A DNA stretch of 64,000 nucleotides from positions 1 to 64,000 of the forward strand of contig JAFUBA010000182.1 of NCBI GenBank assembly GCA_017460395.1, written 5' to 3'. This stretch comes from Clostridia bacterium (GTDB lineage Bacteria > Bacillota > Clostridia > Christensenellales > Aristaeellaceae). The translations under genes and the position numbers were made by a program. Numbering within the stretch: position 1 is the stretch's first letter; the number at the start of each line of letters is the position of its first letter. Below the pieces are notes generated by a model. That model was given only the letters and a program-made list of their open reading frames with translations, made no database searches and was not told the origin of the DNA. Of the stretch, positions 43,527 to 51,816 are shown in pieces.

Positions 43527-43835
43527 ATGGCATACTTTTCAAGACACACAGACCCGGAGCGGGAACACCAGCAGGTATTCCTGCATCCGGTCATGAGCGA
43601 TTCTCAGAGCTGGGACGGGGATGACGGGGCCGCTTCCCTCGAAGCATCCATGCAGGAGCTGGAGGAAGAAGAAAAGCGGGATCGCGTTCGGCTCCTGTTC
43701 AGCGTGGGTGATCTTCTCGGGGTCATCTTCTGCACCCTCGGCATTCTTGTCCTGATCGCCCTTCTCATCTATCTGTACAACTGGGTGTCCGCTGATATCT
43801 ATCAGAGCTTCACCCTCCTGCACGGGCAGCTGTGA
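43527..43835 (+). CDS. small membrane protein of unknown function
   Basis: 102 aa: a hydrophilic, acidic N-terminal half (ASLEASMQELEEEEKRDRVR) and one transmembrane helix at about residues 63-87 (LGVIFCTLGILVLIALLIYL). No signal peptide; topology with N-terminus inside is likely. ATG follows GAGGAG. Sits between trmL and the uracil-DNA glycosylase. No family recognised. Confidence 0.7.
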   Translation: MAYFSRHTDPEREHQQVFLHPVMSDSQSWDGDDGAASLEASMQELEEEEKRDRVRLLFSVGDLLGVIFCTLGILVLIALLIYLYNWVSADIYQSFTLLHGQL

Positions 43836-43878
43836 CAAGTGGTTGTTCAGCCGCCCGGAGATCTGACCAAAAAGGCAG

Positions 43879-44586
43879 GTGCCTTCCATCATGAATGATG
43901 AAACGTCTTTTAGCAAAGAAACTTCTATAATTAATGAAGCCTCCATGGATACGGAAACATCTGTGGAGATGGAAGCATCCTCTGCTCTTCAGCCGGACCG
44001 TGTTTCTGAGTGGGCACAGCTCCACGCCGGCATCGAGGCCTGCCGTGCCTGCCCCCTGTGCCAGCAGATTCACCACAAGGTGCCCGGCCAGGGGGACCCG
44101 AATGCTCCCCTGATGATCATCGGGGAGGGACCTGGCGAAACAGAGGATCTGGAGGGGCTCGCATTCGTGGGCGAGGCAGGGAAACTGCTCACCAGGATGC
44201 TGGACGCCATCGGCATGCCCAGGGACCGTGTCTACATCTGCAACACCGTCAAGTGCCGTCCGCCCCGAAACAGGACGCCCGAAGCCTCGGAGACGCAGGC
44301 CTGTTTCCCGTTCCTGGAGCGCCAGATCCAGCTGGTCCGCCCCAAGGTTCTCCTCCTCATGGGCCGCCCTGCGGCTGCCACGATCCTCGGGGAGACCATT
44401 TCCATCACCCGCACGCGGGGAACATGGTTTGAGCGGGACGGCATGTATGCACTGGTGACCTATCACCCATCGGCACTCCTGAGGGATCCCGGCAACAAGC
44501 GCTTTGCGTGGCAGGACCTCCAGTCGCTGCGGGACCGCCTGATGGACCTGAAACTGTATCCCGATCTCTACGGGCCCTACTTGTGA
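43879..44586 (+). CDS. family 4 uracil-DNA glycosylase
   Basis: Fe-S uracil-DNA glycosylase that removes uracil from DNA. The core begins near residue 45: ACRACPLCQQIHHK (two cluster Cys), GEGPGETED active-site motif, VGEAGKLL, CNTVKCRPPRNRTP and TYHPSALLR, with further Cys (ETQACFPF). Residues 1-40 are a Glu/Ser/Met-rich extension with repeats of the type ETS-x-x-EAS. The first codon is GTG at 43879; an ATG four codons later (43891) is an equal candidate. Confidence 0.9.
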   Translation: MPSIMNDETSFSKETSIINEASMDTETSVEMEASSALQPDRVSEWAQLHAGIEACRACPLCQQIHHKVPGQGDPNAPLMIIGEGPGETEDLEGLAFVGEAGKLLTRMLDAIGMPRDRVYICNTVKCRPPRNRTPEASETQACFPFLERQIQLVRPKVLLLMGRPAAATILGETISITRTRGTWFERDGMYALVTYHPSALLRDPGNKRFAWQDLQSLRDRLMDLKLYPDLYGPYL

Positions 44587-44669
44587 GGCCCCCGCCGAAG
44601 AAGCCTCTGACAATTTGGACCCAAAACTGTATGATTGGGACAACTTCTGATCCATCCCCATTCTTTTCA

Positions 44670-44678
44670 TGCTATACT
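44670..44678 (+). promoter_or_regulatory. extended -10 promoter of nfeD-floA operon
   Basis: TGCTATACT (extended -10) 59 bases before the nfeD ATG; no good -35 at 17 bases. The same nonamer occurs at the polA and MATE promoters on the other strand. Confidence 0.45.
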
Positions 44679-44736
44679 CTTCCCGTCCCCCGGAGCGTTT
44701 CCCGGATCAACCACTTATCTCGTCAGGAGGGATAGG

Positions 44737-45231
44737 ATGCAACTGGTTCTCAGCGAACTTCCCATTATTCTGTGCGGTCTTGGCGGCCTTGCCCTGATCA
44801 TCCTGGAGGCATTTCTCCCGGGCTTCGGGCTGCCGGGTCTCTCCGGCATCTGCCTTGAGATCGCCGCTGTCGTCTTTGCCTACATGTATCACGGCCCCGT
44901 AGTTGCCCTGTGTGTCCTGCTGCTGATTCTCTCCATCGTCGCCATCGTGCTGTCGCTGGTCCTTCGGAGTGCTGCCAAGGGCAAGCTCTCCAAGAGCCGC
45001 ATGATCCTGAGAAACACGGAGTCCTCGGACGCCGGCTACACCGCCTCGGACGACACAGGCGTCTTCCTCGGAAAGACCGGGCAGACCACCACCCCACTGC
45101 GGCCCACCGGCATCGCCGACTTTGACGGCGTCCGCCTGAACGTCATGTCAGACGGTGACTTCATCGAGTCCGGTGTCAGTGTCAGAATCACCAGCGCCGA
45201 GGGCAGCAGAATTGTCGTAAAACCCGTCTGA
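44737..45231 (+). CDS. NfeD-like membrane protein
   Basis: 164-aa short NfeD protein: two or three N-terminal membrane helices (about residues 5-24, 30-48, 52-75) followed by the C-terminal OB-fold NfeD domain ([20 protein letters not shown] onward, near 110). Short NfeD proteins are partners of flotillin-like membrane proteins, as YqeZ with FloA (YqfA) in B. subtilis. ATG follows AGGAGGGATAGG. floA is 59 nt downstream. Confidence 0.88.
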   Translation: MQLVLSELPIILCGLGGLALIILEAFLPGFGLPGLSGICLEIAAVVFAYMYHGPVVALCVLLLILSIVAIVLSLVLRSAAKGKLSKSRMILRNTESSDAGYTASDDTGVFLGKTGQTTTPLRPTGIADFDGVRLNVMSDGDFIESGVSVRITSAEGSRIVVKPV

Positions 45232-45290
45232 CCGCTTCTCTCAGTTCCCGTTTCCCCATGTGCAAATTCAATCTGATCTGGAGGTACAAC

Positions 45291-46295
45291 ATGGATAGCA
45301 TGGTCGGTATTGGCATCATCGTCGTCATCGTTCTGATTCTCCTCATCATTCTCCTTCATTATATTCCCTTCGGCATGTGGATCCGCGCCCTGGCCAGCGG
45401 CGTGCATGTTCCGATCGCCTCGCTGATCGGCATGCGCATCCGTCACATCGCCCCCGCCCGCCTGATCGATCCCCTGATCAAGGCCAACAAGGCAGGCCTG
45501 AACCTGAGCATCACGCAGCTGGAAACCCACTTCCTGGCCGGCGGCAACGTGGACCGGGTCATCAACGCCCTCATCGCCGCGCAGCGCGCCAACATCACCA
45601 TGGCCTTTGAGAAAGCCTGCGCCATCGACCTGGCAGGCCGCGATGTGTTCCAGGCCGTGCAGATGTCCGTCACCCCCAAGGTCATTGAGACCCCCGTGGT
45701 TGCCGCCATCGCAAAGGACGGCATTGAGCTGCGCGCCAAGGCCCGTGTGACCGTGAGAACCAACATTGAACGCCTCGTGGGCGGCTCCGGTGAGGAAACC
45801 GTCATTGCCCGTGTCGGCGAGGGCATCGTCACCACCGTCGGCTCCGCCGAGACCCACAAGCAGGTGCTGGAGAACCCGGACCTCATCAGCCGCACCGTGC
45901 TGGCCAAGGGCCTGGATGCCGGCACCGCCTATGAAATCCTTTCCATTGATATCGCCGACGTGGACGTGGGCCGCAACATCGGTGCCCAGCTCCAGATGGA
46001 CCAGGCAGAGGCCGACCGCCGCATTGCCCAGGCCAAGGCAGAGGAGCGCCGCGCCATGGCCGTCGCCCATGAGCAGGAAATGAAGGCCGCCGTGCAGGAG
46101 ATGCGCGCCAAGGTTGTGGAGGCCGAGGCGGACGTGCCGCGGGCCATGGCTGAGGCACTGCGCTCCGGTAAGCTGGGTGTGCTGGACTACTATCAGATGA
46201 AGAACACCATCGCGGACACCGAGATGCGTGAGTCCATCGCCAAGGCGTCCGCACCCACCGGCAGCGTGTCGGATGCAAACGGCAGCGGAAAGTAA
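45291..46295 (+). CDS. floA: flotillin-like protein FloA
   Basis: 334-aa membrane-scaffold (lipid-raft) protein. One N-terminal membrane hairpin ([17 protein letters not shown], residues 5-22), then the SPFH-like domain with [18 protein letters not shown] and [20 protein letters not shown], and a C-terminal coiled coil rich in Glu/Ala ([20 protein letters not shown]). ATG at 45291 follows GGAGG. Organises membrane microdomains and membrane fluidity; lies between nfeD and the gene at 46390. Confidence 0.95.
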   Translation: MDSMVGIGIIVVIVLILLIILLHYIPFGMWIRALASGVHVPIASLIGMRIRHIAPARLIDPLIKANKAGLNLSITQLETHFLAGGNVDRVINALIAAQRANITMAFEKACAIDLAGRDVFQAVQMSVTPKVIETPVVAAIAKDGIELRAKARVTVRTNIERLVGGSGEETVIARVGEGIVTTVGSAETHKQVLENPDLISRTVLAKGLDAGTAYEILSIDIADVDVGRNIGAQLQMDQAEADRRIAQAKAEERRAMAVAHEQEMKAAVQEMRAKVVEAEADVPRAMAEALRSGKLGVLDYYQMKNTIADTEMRESIAKASAPTGSVSDANGSGK

Positions 46296-46303
46296 AGGCC
46301 CGT

Positions 46304-46346
46304 CTGATTCCTGAGGTGCCCACCATGCGGCATCTCAGGAACTGAT
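46304..46346 (+). other. long hairpin between floA and the next gene
   Basis: CCTGAGGTGCC and GGCATCTCAGG form a stem around CACCATGC, 44 nt before the next start codon. There is no U-tract, so transcription probably continues; it may protect the nfeD-floA part of the message. Confidence 0.55.
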
Positions 46347-46389
46347 CTGCAACCCGCAAAACCTGTTATGGAAAGGAGGAGCGTCCAAC

Positions 46390-46902
46390 TTGGATGGATT
46401 TGCTGTATGGATTATCCTCTTGATCATCTGGAGCGTGGTCGGCGCATCCAGGAAAAATAAGGGCAAAAAAACCTCGCATGCTCCCAAGGGAGCACCGCTG
46501 CAGCCTCCGAGGCCCATCACGCCTGTTGTCCCGGCAGATGACATCCCGCAGCCTTCTGTCTCCCACATGATGGAGGACGAGGAGCATCTGGCCCTGGAGC
46601 GCGAGGGTGCGCCTCTCGCGCCTGCCGCCTCCGTTTCTGTGCGGATCTCTCCCCATCACCACGAAGGCATGTTCGACGGCAGCATGGCCGCCTCGCCCAT
46701 GGACCCGGGGCATCTGAGAGACGATATGCCCTCCGAGCACAGTGAAGAGTTCTTTGTGGAGGACGCTTCCTCAGAGAATGCATCCGCGGATGGCAGTGCA
46801 CTTCATCTCAGGTGGGATGCCGGGAGTCTTATGCAGGCCGTGGTCATGCAGGAGGTACTGAACCGGTCAGGTCCCCTGAGCCGAAGTGTGCCAAGGAGGT
46901 AA
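46390..46902 (+). CDS. membrane-anchored protein of unknown function in the floA operon
   Basis: 170 aa: one N-terminal membrane helix (residues 4-18, FAVWIILLIIWSVVG), a Lys-rich stop, a long Pro/Glu/Ser-rich linker, and a conserved-looking C-terminal peptide (LHLRWDAGSLMQAVVMQEVL...). Similar short C-terminal motifs follow linkers in hypothetical proteins of Clostridia. The start is TTG, with AAAGGAGG ten bases upstream. It occupies the third position of the nfeD-floA cluster, so a scaffold partner is possible, unproven. Confidence 0.7.
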   Translation: MDGFAVWIILLIIWSVVGASRKNKGKKTSHAPKGAPLQPPRPITPVVPADDIPQPSVSHMMEDEEHLALEREGAPLAPAASVSVRISPHHHEGMFDGSMAASPMDPGHLRDDMPSEHSEEFFVEDASSENASADGSALHLRWDAGSLMQAVVMQEVLNRSGPLSRSVPRR

Positions 46903-46910
46903 AGAGAAAC

Positions 46911-47672
46911 ATGGATCCGATTCGTGTCGTCATTGCGGATGACGAGGACGGCATGCGCCTCATTGAGCGCAAAATGATCGAAAAGGTCGAGGGGTTTGAA
47001 CTGCTGGGCGAAGCCAGGGACGGGGAAGAGCTCCTGCAGCTGGTGGAAAGGGAGCACCCTCAGGTCGTCTTCCTCGATGTGGAGATGCCAAAGAAAAACG
47101 GCGTCGAATGCGGTCACCTCATTCAGGATCTGGATCCTTCCATCATCATGGTCTTTGCCACGGCCCATGACCAGTACATGGGCGATGCCTTTGAGGTCTA
47201 CGCTTTCGACTATCTGGTGAAGCCCTTCCGGGTGGACCGGGTCCGGCAGACGCTCCTGCGCATCCGCGACAGGCTGCAGGCAAAGGAGACCGATGTCACA
47301 CCTCTGCCCTCCATGTCCTTCTCCCCGAATATGAACGGCGGAAAGCTCATGCTGAGATCCCGCGACGGCGTGCACTTTATCAACACGAATGAGATCCTCC
47401 TCATTCAGCGGGAGGACCGCTCCACCGTCATCTATACCGAGGGAAACGGCCGGTACACCACCTCCGACACTCTCTCCGAGACCGAGGCGCGTCTGGACCC
47501 CAGTCAGTTCTTCCGCTGCCACAAAAGTTACATCATCAATCTCAGCAAGATGACCAGCATCACGCCCTACGGCAGATGGACCTATGTGGTGCACCTGGAG
47601 GGCACCAGGCAGGATGCCCTCATCACCCACGAAAAGTACACGGAGCTGGAAAAACGCTTTTCCGGTGCATGA
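46911..47672 (+). CDS. LytTR-family response regulator
   Basis: 253 aa: receiver domain (1-125) with acidic pair DDED, phosphoacceptor Asp in VVFLDVEMP (near 54), Thr in ATAHD and Lys in LVKPF; then a LytTR DNA-binding domain (about 148-250) with REDRSTVIYT, FFRCHKSYIINLSKM and ITPYGRWTYV. The start follows AAGGAGG, eight bases after the previous stop. No histidine kinase is adjacent, unlike most LytS/LytR pairs. Targets unknown. Confidence 0.9.
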   Translation: MDPIRVVIADDEDGMRLIERKMIEKVEGFELLGEARDGEELLQLVEREHPQVVFLDVEMPKKNGVECGHLIQDLDPSIIMVFATAHDQYMGDAFEVYAFDYLVKPFRVDRVRQTLLRIRDRLQAKETDVTPLPSMSFSPNMNGGKLMLRSRDGVHFINTNEILLIQREDRSTVIYTEGNGRYTTSDTLSETEARLDPSQFFRCHKSYIINLSKMTSITPYGRWTYVVHLEGTRQDALITHEKYTELEKRFSGA

Positions 47673-47676
47673 GGTG

Positions 47677-47710
47677 CCGGGCAGATGCAAAAAATCCCGG
47701 AAATATTTTT
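47677..47710 (+). terminator. weak terminator after LytTR gene
   Basis: CCGGG/CCCGG 5-bp stem with a 14-nt A-rich loop, followed by AAATATTTTT. Confidence 0.35.
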
Positions 47711-47719
47711 CGCTGATTC

Positions 47720-47748
47720 TTGCTTTTTCCCATCCCCCATGTTACAAT
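47720..47748 (+). promoter_or_regulatory. promoter of rpmB
   Basis: TTGCTT (47720-47725), 17-nt spacer, TACAAT (47743-47748), 46 bases before the ATG. Confidence 0.7.
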
Positions 47749-47793
47749 CCCGTTGCTTTGATGTGTCTTGACTCCAGCAAGGAGGGGAAGATC

Positions 47794-48015
47794 ATGGGAA
47801 AGTATTGTCAGATCTGTGGCAAGGGAACGCTGAACGGTAACCTCGTCAGCCATTCCAACCGCAAGACCCACACGACCTGGGCGCCCAATGTGCAGCGCGT
47901 CCATGTGGTCATCAACGGCGGCGTCAAGCGGATGAATGTGTGCACCCGTTGCCTGCGTAGCGGCAATGTGCAGCGCGCAATGCCCAAGACCCACACTGTC
48001 GAAGTTGAGGCATAA
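47794..48015 (+). CDS. rpmB: 50S ribosomal protein L28
   Basis: 73-aa L28 of the Zn-ribbon (C+) kind: CQICGKG near residue 5 and CTRCLRSG near 50 supply four Cys. The GNLVSHSNRKTHTTWAPN segment is the family signature. ATG follows GGAGGGG. Own promoter and terminator, as usual for rpmB in Clostridia. Confidence 0.96.
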   Translation: MGKYCQICGKGTLNGNLVSHSNRKTHTTWAPNVQRVHVVINGGVKRMNVCTRCLRSGNVQRAMPKTHTVEVEA

Positions 48016-48016
48016 T

Positions 48017-48046
48017 AAAAAGCGGCTCTGCCGCTTTTTATTTTTG
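48017..48046 (+). terminator. terminator of rpmB
   Basis: AAAAAGCGGC-TCT-GCCGCTTTTT stem followed by ATTTTTG. Confidence 0.88.
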
Positions 48047-48065
48047 TTCATAAGTGCAACCGTAC

Positions 48066-48105
48066 AGAAAAAGGCAGAGCCAAAGCGGCTTCTGCCTGAT
48101 TTTTT
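48066..48105. terminator. second hairpin, bidirectional, after rpmB / SH3 gene
   Basis: AGGCAGA-GCC ... GGC-TTCTGCCT with TTTTTTT on the plus side and CTTTTTC on the minus side. It ends the minus-strand SH3 gene and is a back-up for rpmB. Confidence 0.75.
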
Positions 48106-49667
48106 TACTTTCCGTGTCCTGCACCTGCGCTTCCGGATGGACCGGACAGGGGTGCGGGCTCAGCCACCGGCGCCTCGGAAACAATCAGCGGTGCCCAGAT
48201 GACTTCGGCTGTCTCTTCTGCGGCTTCTGTTGGTGCAGTCTCAGAAAGGTCCTCGGGGATGTCCTCTGACTCATTCTCCGTGCCGCCCTGAATGTCCATG
48301 TCCAGCTGAGGATCCATCAGCTCCATCACGTGGTCCAGCGCATCCTCAGGCACGTCTGCGTCTTCCGACGGTCCGGCGTCATCCTCAGGATCTTCATCCG
48401 AGGCTTCCTCTGCTTCTTCCTCTTCCGGTTCTGCCTGTTCCACCAGCGTCACGCTCACCGTGAGGACGTCTTCCTCCTCGGTTTCATCGCCGGTTTCCTC
48501 GCCATCTTCTTCGTCGGTTTCGTCATCGATGGCTTCCGAAGATTCGTCTTCGTTTTCCTCGCCGGCATCGTCGTCGGCTGGCTCCTCCTCAGCCTCCGGA
48601 GATGCATAGTCAGGCGCCTCATCCTGCATGGTCAGGAACTTGTCATTGATGTAAACCCTCAGGCCCTTGGCCTCGATCTCATAGAAAGAGTTTTCATGGG
48701 CCCAGACCGTGACCTCCGTGCCGCAGTACCAGGAATCCACGATCCGGCTCTTGGCAGAAGGACCGCCGCGCACATTCACCCAGTCGCCCTTGGCAACCTT
48801 GCCCTTGACCGTGATGATACCGTACCCGAGGGGCTCTGCATCCACGTCCAGCGTCACCAGAGTCTCCGTGAGAACGCATCCCACCTTCCCGTTGGCGAAG
48901 ATCCTGGTGTAGCTCTTGCCCGGCTTGATCACGCCGACGATCAGGCCCGTGGTCAGCTTGTCCAGCACTGAGCTTTTCGCCTTGGGCTGGGTGTGCATGG
49001 TGGCCACGCCCGTCCGGGTTGCACTGATCATGGCGATCTGCTTGGAGGGCGGCAGCTCATCGCTGAAGGGAATGGTGGAGGTCAGCACCCGCCGGTCCAC
49101 CCCGTCCTCTGTGACCAGGGAGTAGATGGAGCCGAGCTCCTTCACGCCCAGCAGTTCTTCCGGCACCGGCATGATGTTGGTGATCTGAGGCGTGCGCCTG
49201 GCAGCTCCGCTGTCATCCGCGCCTTCCTCCTTGACCACATGGATGGAACTGCCGGAGGCCGTAAAGGTTCTGTCGGAATACTGGGTATTCAGATAGGAAG
49301 CGATCGCCGAATAGTTTCCGGAAAGAGCCTCGGGGATCGTCTCCACCGTCCCGTCGTCCACCCGCACAGAGGCAATCGCCACCGTCACGGAGGAGCCGTC
49401 CACAAACCCGGATGCGGTCCCGCCGCCGGAGTAATAGGTCACACGCCATCTCCCGGTGGCTGCATTGTAGCCGCCGGTGATGACATAGCTGCCGCCCGGG
49501 ATAGTCCCCTTCGCGTTCCCGTCCTCGTCATATACTGTCGTTTCCCAGGCAATCTTATTGGTGCACTGCTGATTCCATTCCGTCTGTGACATGGCCAGCG
49601 CAGAGGTTGCCAGGAGCATCAGAAGAAGGCACAGGCACAAAAGCGTTCCTTTTTTTATCAGAGACAA
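48105..49667 (-). CDS. secreted SH3-domain protein with acidic C-terminal tail
   Basis: 520 aa exported by a signal peptide (LCLCLLLMLLATSALA, residues 10-25). At least two bacterial SH3-like repeats are visible: GVATMHTQPKAKSSVLDKL (near 220) and WVNVRGGPSAKSRIV (near 293), with a related WRVTYY segment near residue 73. SH3b domains bind wall peptides. From about residue 355 on it is dominated by Glu/Asp/Ala/Ser with a very low pI, then a Pro-rich end. The start is TTG at 49667, with GGAGG nine bases upstream. No enzymatic domain seen; role may be wall adhesion or sensing. Confidence 0.75.
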   Translation of the reverse strand: MSLIKKGTLLCLCLLLMLLATSALAMSQTEWNQQCTNKIAWETTVYDEDGNAKGTIPGGSYVITGGYNAATGRWRVTYYSGGGTASGFVDGSSVTVAIASVRVDDGTVETIPEALSGNYSAIASYLNTQYSDRTFTASGSSIHVVKEEGADDSGAARRTPQITNIMPVPEELLGVKELGSIYSLVTEDGVDRRVLTSTIPFSDELPPSKQIAMISATRTGVATMHTQPKAKSSVLDKLTTGLIVGVIKPGKSYTRIFANGKVGCVLTETLVTLDVDAEPLGYGIITVKGKVAKGDWVNVRGGPSAKSRIVDSWYCGTEVTVWAHENSFYEIEAKGLRVYINDKFLTMQDEAPDYASPEAEEEPADDDAGEENEDESSEAIDDETDEEDGEETGDETEEEDVLTVSVTLVEQAEPEEEEAEEASDEDPEDDAGPSEDADVPEDALDHVMELMDPQLDMDIQGGTENESEDIPEDLSETAPTEAAEETAEVIWAPLIVSEAPVAEPAPLSGPSGSAGAGHGK

Positions 49668-49748
49668 TCAGCATATCCTCCAGATTTTGAGTTCACGTCA
49701 GGAAGGATGCAGGATATCATGTGTTCCCGGTCCTGTCTGACACAGAGG

Positions 49749-49777
49749 AATATATCATCCCCCGCCTTCCCCGTCAA
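49749..49777 (-). promoter_or_regulatory. promoter of SH3-domain protein gene
   Basis: Minus strand TTGACG (49772-49777), 17-nt spacer, TATATT (49749-49754), 80 bases before its start codon. Confidence 0.65.
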
Positions 49778-49847
49778 TTGACACAGGCGTAACAATTCCG
49801 GATGCCACGATATCTCAGCGTGCCGCGTCCTGCAGTGCCTCCAGGCC

Positions 49848-49922
49848 GTTTCTGCGTTGACAGTCCCATAGCATCTGCCTATAATTTGTACTTGTTTCTG
49901 CGTTTCGCGGAACGTTTCTGCG
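49848..49922. repeat. three GTTTCTGCG copies around the ilv promoter
   Basis: GTTTCTGCG occurs at 49848-49856 (touching the -35), 49894-49902 (just after the transcription start) and 49914-49922. A partial fourth, GTTTCTTAT, is at 49994. A longer repeat CAGGCCGTTTCT is shared by 49842-49853 and 49988-49999. The placement fits an operator set for a repressor of the ilv operon. Confidence 0.65.
49857..49885 (+). promoter_or_regulatory. consensus promoter of ilvB-ilvN-ilvD-leuA
   Basis: TTGACA (49857-49862), 17-nt spacer, TATAAT (49880-49885): full consensus. Transcription would start near 49892, leaving a leader of about 210 nt before ilvB. Confidence 0.88.
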
Positions 49923-49923
49923 C

Positions 49924-49983
49924 ATGTCACGGAAAACACATGCAGAAAAATCAGCGATGCCCCGGCCTGCAGTCCTGTCGTAG
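49924..49983 (+). CDS. possible 19-codon leader peptide of ilv operon
   Basis: ATG to TAG, 19 codons, ending ...Pro-Ala-Val-Leu-Ser, with the last codons (GCA GTC CTG TCG) over the 5' stem and loop of the leader hairpin. The position is that of an attenuator leader peptide, but there is only one Val and one Leu codon and a poor ribosome site (GGAAC 12 bases upstream). It may not be translated. Confidence 0.25.
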   Translation: MSRKTHAEKSAMPRPAVLS

Positions 49984-50004
49984 GCTGCAGGCCGTTTCTT
50001 ATAT
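49963..50004 (+). terminator. attenuator-like hairpin in the ilv leader
   Basis: CGGCCTGCAG and CTGCAGGCCG form a 10-bp perfect stem (49963-49972 with 49985-49994), followed by TTTCTTATAT. It is 71 nt into the leader and 100 nt before ilvB, a position that suits conditional termination. No T-box sequence (AGGGTGG...) is present. Confidence 0.55.
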
Positions 50005-50102
50005 GGACGGCCCCTTTTGGAGCCCCGGAATCCCTGATTTTACGGTTTTTCATGGAAACCTGATTGAGATCTTTTCTTTTTCTGTAAGGAGGCAGGCCCC
50101 GC

Positions 50103-51803
50103 ATGATCAAAAACGGCGCACAGATATTACTGGAATGCCTGGGAGAACAGGGCGTGGATACCATTTTCGGATATCCGGGCGGCACCATTCTCAATGTCTA
50201 TGATGAAATGTACAAGATGGGGACCCGGTTCCGCCATATTCTCACAGCCCATGAGCAGGGCGCCTGCCATGCGGCCGACGGCTATGCCAGGCACACCGGA
50301 AAGGTCGGTGTCTGCTTTGCCACCTCCGGCCCCGGTGCCACCAATCTGACCACCGGCATCGCCACGGCCTATCTCGATTCCTCCCCCATCGTGGCCATCA
50401 CCTGCAACGTGTCCACCAACCTCATCGGCAAGGATTCCTTCCAGGAGGTGGACATCACGGGCGTCACCATGCCCATCACCAAGTGCAACTATCTGGTCCG
50501 CAACGTGGAACAGCTGGCGGACACGGTGCGCGAGGCCTTTGCTGTGGCACGCTCCGGCCGCCCCGGCCCCGTGCTGATCGATATTGCCAAGGATGTGACG
50601 GCCCAGTCCTGCGACTATGAGCCCCTGGCGGTGTCGGATCACATGAATCAGGGACGACTTCTGTCCGTCATGAAGCGGTATGAGTTCAAGCCCCCGGAAC
50701 CGGACATGGATGACATCCGCACCCTGGCCAATCTCCTCAACACTGCCGAGCGCCCCATGATCATCTGCGGCGGCGGCGTGGTGCGCGCCAGGGCCCACAG
50801 GGAGCTGGCCGAGTTTGCCCACAGGGTGGATGCCCCGGTGGCCGTCACGGTCATGGGTGCCGGCGGCTTCTCCGGGCAGGATCCTCTGACCACCGGCATG
50901 ATCGGCATGCACGGCTCCCAGGCCAGCAACATCGCCGTGGACAAGTGCGATGTCCTGGTGGCCATCGGCTGCCGCTTCTCCGACCGCGTCGCCCTCAAGC
51001 CCGACACCTTTGCCCGCCATGCAAAGATCGTGCAGATCGACATTGACCGCTCCGAGATCAACAAGAATGTCCAGACGGATCACCACATTGTCGGCAACGC
51101 CCGCAAGGTCCTCCGTCTCCTGCTCCCCCTGGTGGACGAAAAGCATCACGACGAGTGGAAGCAGGAAGTGTTCTCCCATCCCAAGGAGACCTTCTACGAC
51201 GAGCATCCCGGCTCCCTGACCCCGGGGCAGGTGCTGAACACCATCGTGAAGCTGTCCCCCTCGGATGCCGTGGTGTCCACGGACGTGGGGCAGCATCAGA
51301 TGTGGGCCATCCAGCACTTCCATTTCGACTATCCGGGTCAGCTGCTCACCTCCGGCGGGTTTGGCACCATGGGCTTTGGTCTTGGTGCAGCCATCGGCGC
51401 CAAGGTGTCAGACCCGGACAAGGTGGTCATCCACATCACCGGCGACGGCTCCTTCCGCATGAACTGCCACGAGCTGTCCACGGTTCAGTATTACGGCCTG
51501 CCCATCATCACGGTCATCTTCAACAACGGGACCCTCGGCATGGTCCATCAGTGGCAGACCCTGATCTACGGCGAGCGCTACTCCCAGACCACCCTCGACC
51601 GCTCACCGGATTTCGTGAAGCTGGCCGAGGCGTATGGCCTCAATGGCTTCCGGGCCGCCTCTGTGGAAGAGTTTGAGTCCGTCTTTGCCCAGGCTCTTGC
51701 CTCCGACCGTGCCAGCATCATTGACTGCACCATCGATATGGATGAGATGGTCCGTCCCATGGTGGGCGGCGGCAGCCATATCACCGATTTCATGATCAAC
51801 TAA
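50103..51803 (+). CDS. ilvB: acetolactate synthase, large (catalytic) subunit
   Basis: ThDP/FAD enzyme that condenses pyruvate or 2-oxobutyrate in valine, leucine and isoleucine synthesis. GYPGGTILNVYDEM (start), the catalytic Glu in AHEQGACHAADGYAR, and the ThDP-binding GDGSFRMNCHELST ... NNGTLGMVHQWQ. 566 aa; biosynthetic type, since a regulatory subunit follows. ATG follows AAGGAGG. Confidence 0.96.
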   Translation: MIKNGAQILLECLGEQGVDTIFGYPGGTILNVYDEMYKMGTRFRHILTAHEQGACHAADGYARHTGKVGVCFATSGPGATNLTTGIATAYLDSSPIVAITCNVSTNLIGKDSFQEVDITGVTMPITKCNYLVRNVEQLADTVREAFAVARSGRPGPVLIDIAKDVTAQSCDYEPLAVSDHMNQGRLLSVMKRYEFKPPEPDMDDIRTLANLLNTAERPMIICGGGVVRARAHRELAEFAHRVDAPVAVTVMGAGGFSGQDPLTTGMIGMHGSQASNIAVDKCDVLVAIGCRFSDRVALKPDTFARHAKIVQIDIDRSEINKNVQTDHHIVGNARKVLRLLLPLVDEKHHDEWKQEVFSHPKETFYDEHPGSLTPGQVLNTIVKLSPSDAVVSTDVGQHQMWAIQHFHFDYPGQLLTSGGFGTMGFGLGAAIGAKVSDPDKVVIHITGDGSFRMNCHELSTVQYYGLPIITVIFNNGTLGMVHQWQTLIYGERYSQTTLDRSPDFVKLAEAYGLNGFRAASVEEFESVFAQALASDRASIIDCTIDMDEMVRPMVGGGSHITDFMIN

Positions 51804-51816
51804 GGGAGGCATCTGC

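Noticed and set aside
49892-50102. T-box riboswitch before ilvB
   Set aside because: The conserved T-box core (AGGGTGG-type) and specifier stem are not seen; only a simple hairpin is present.
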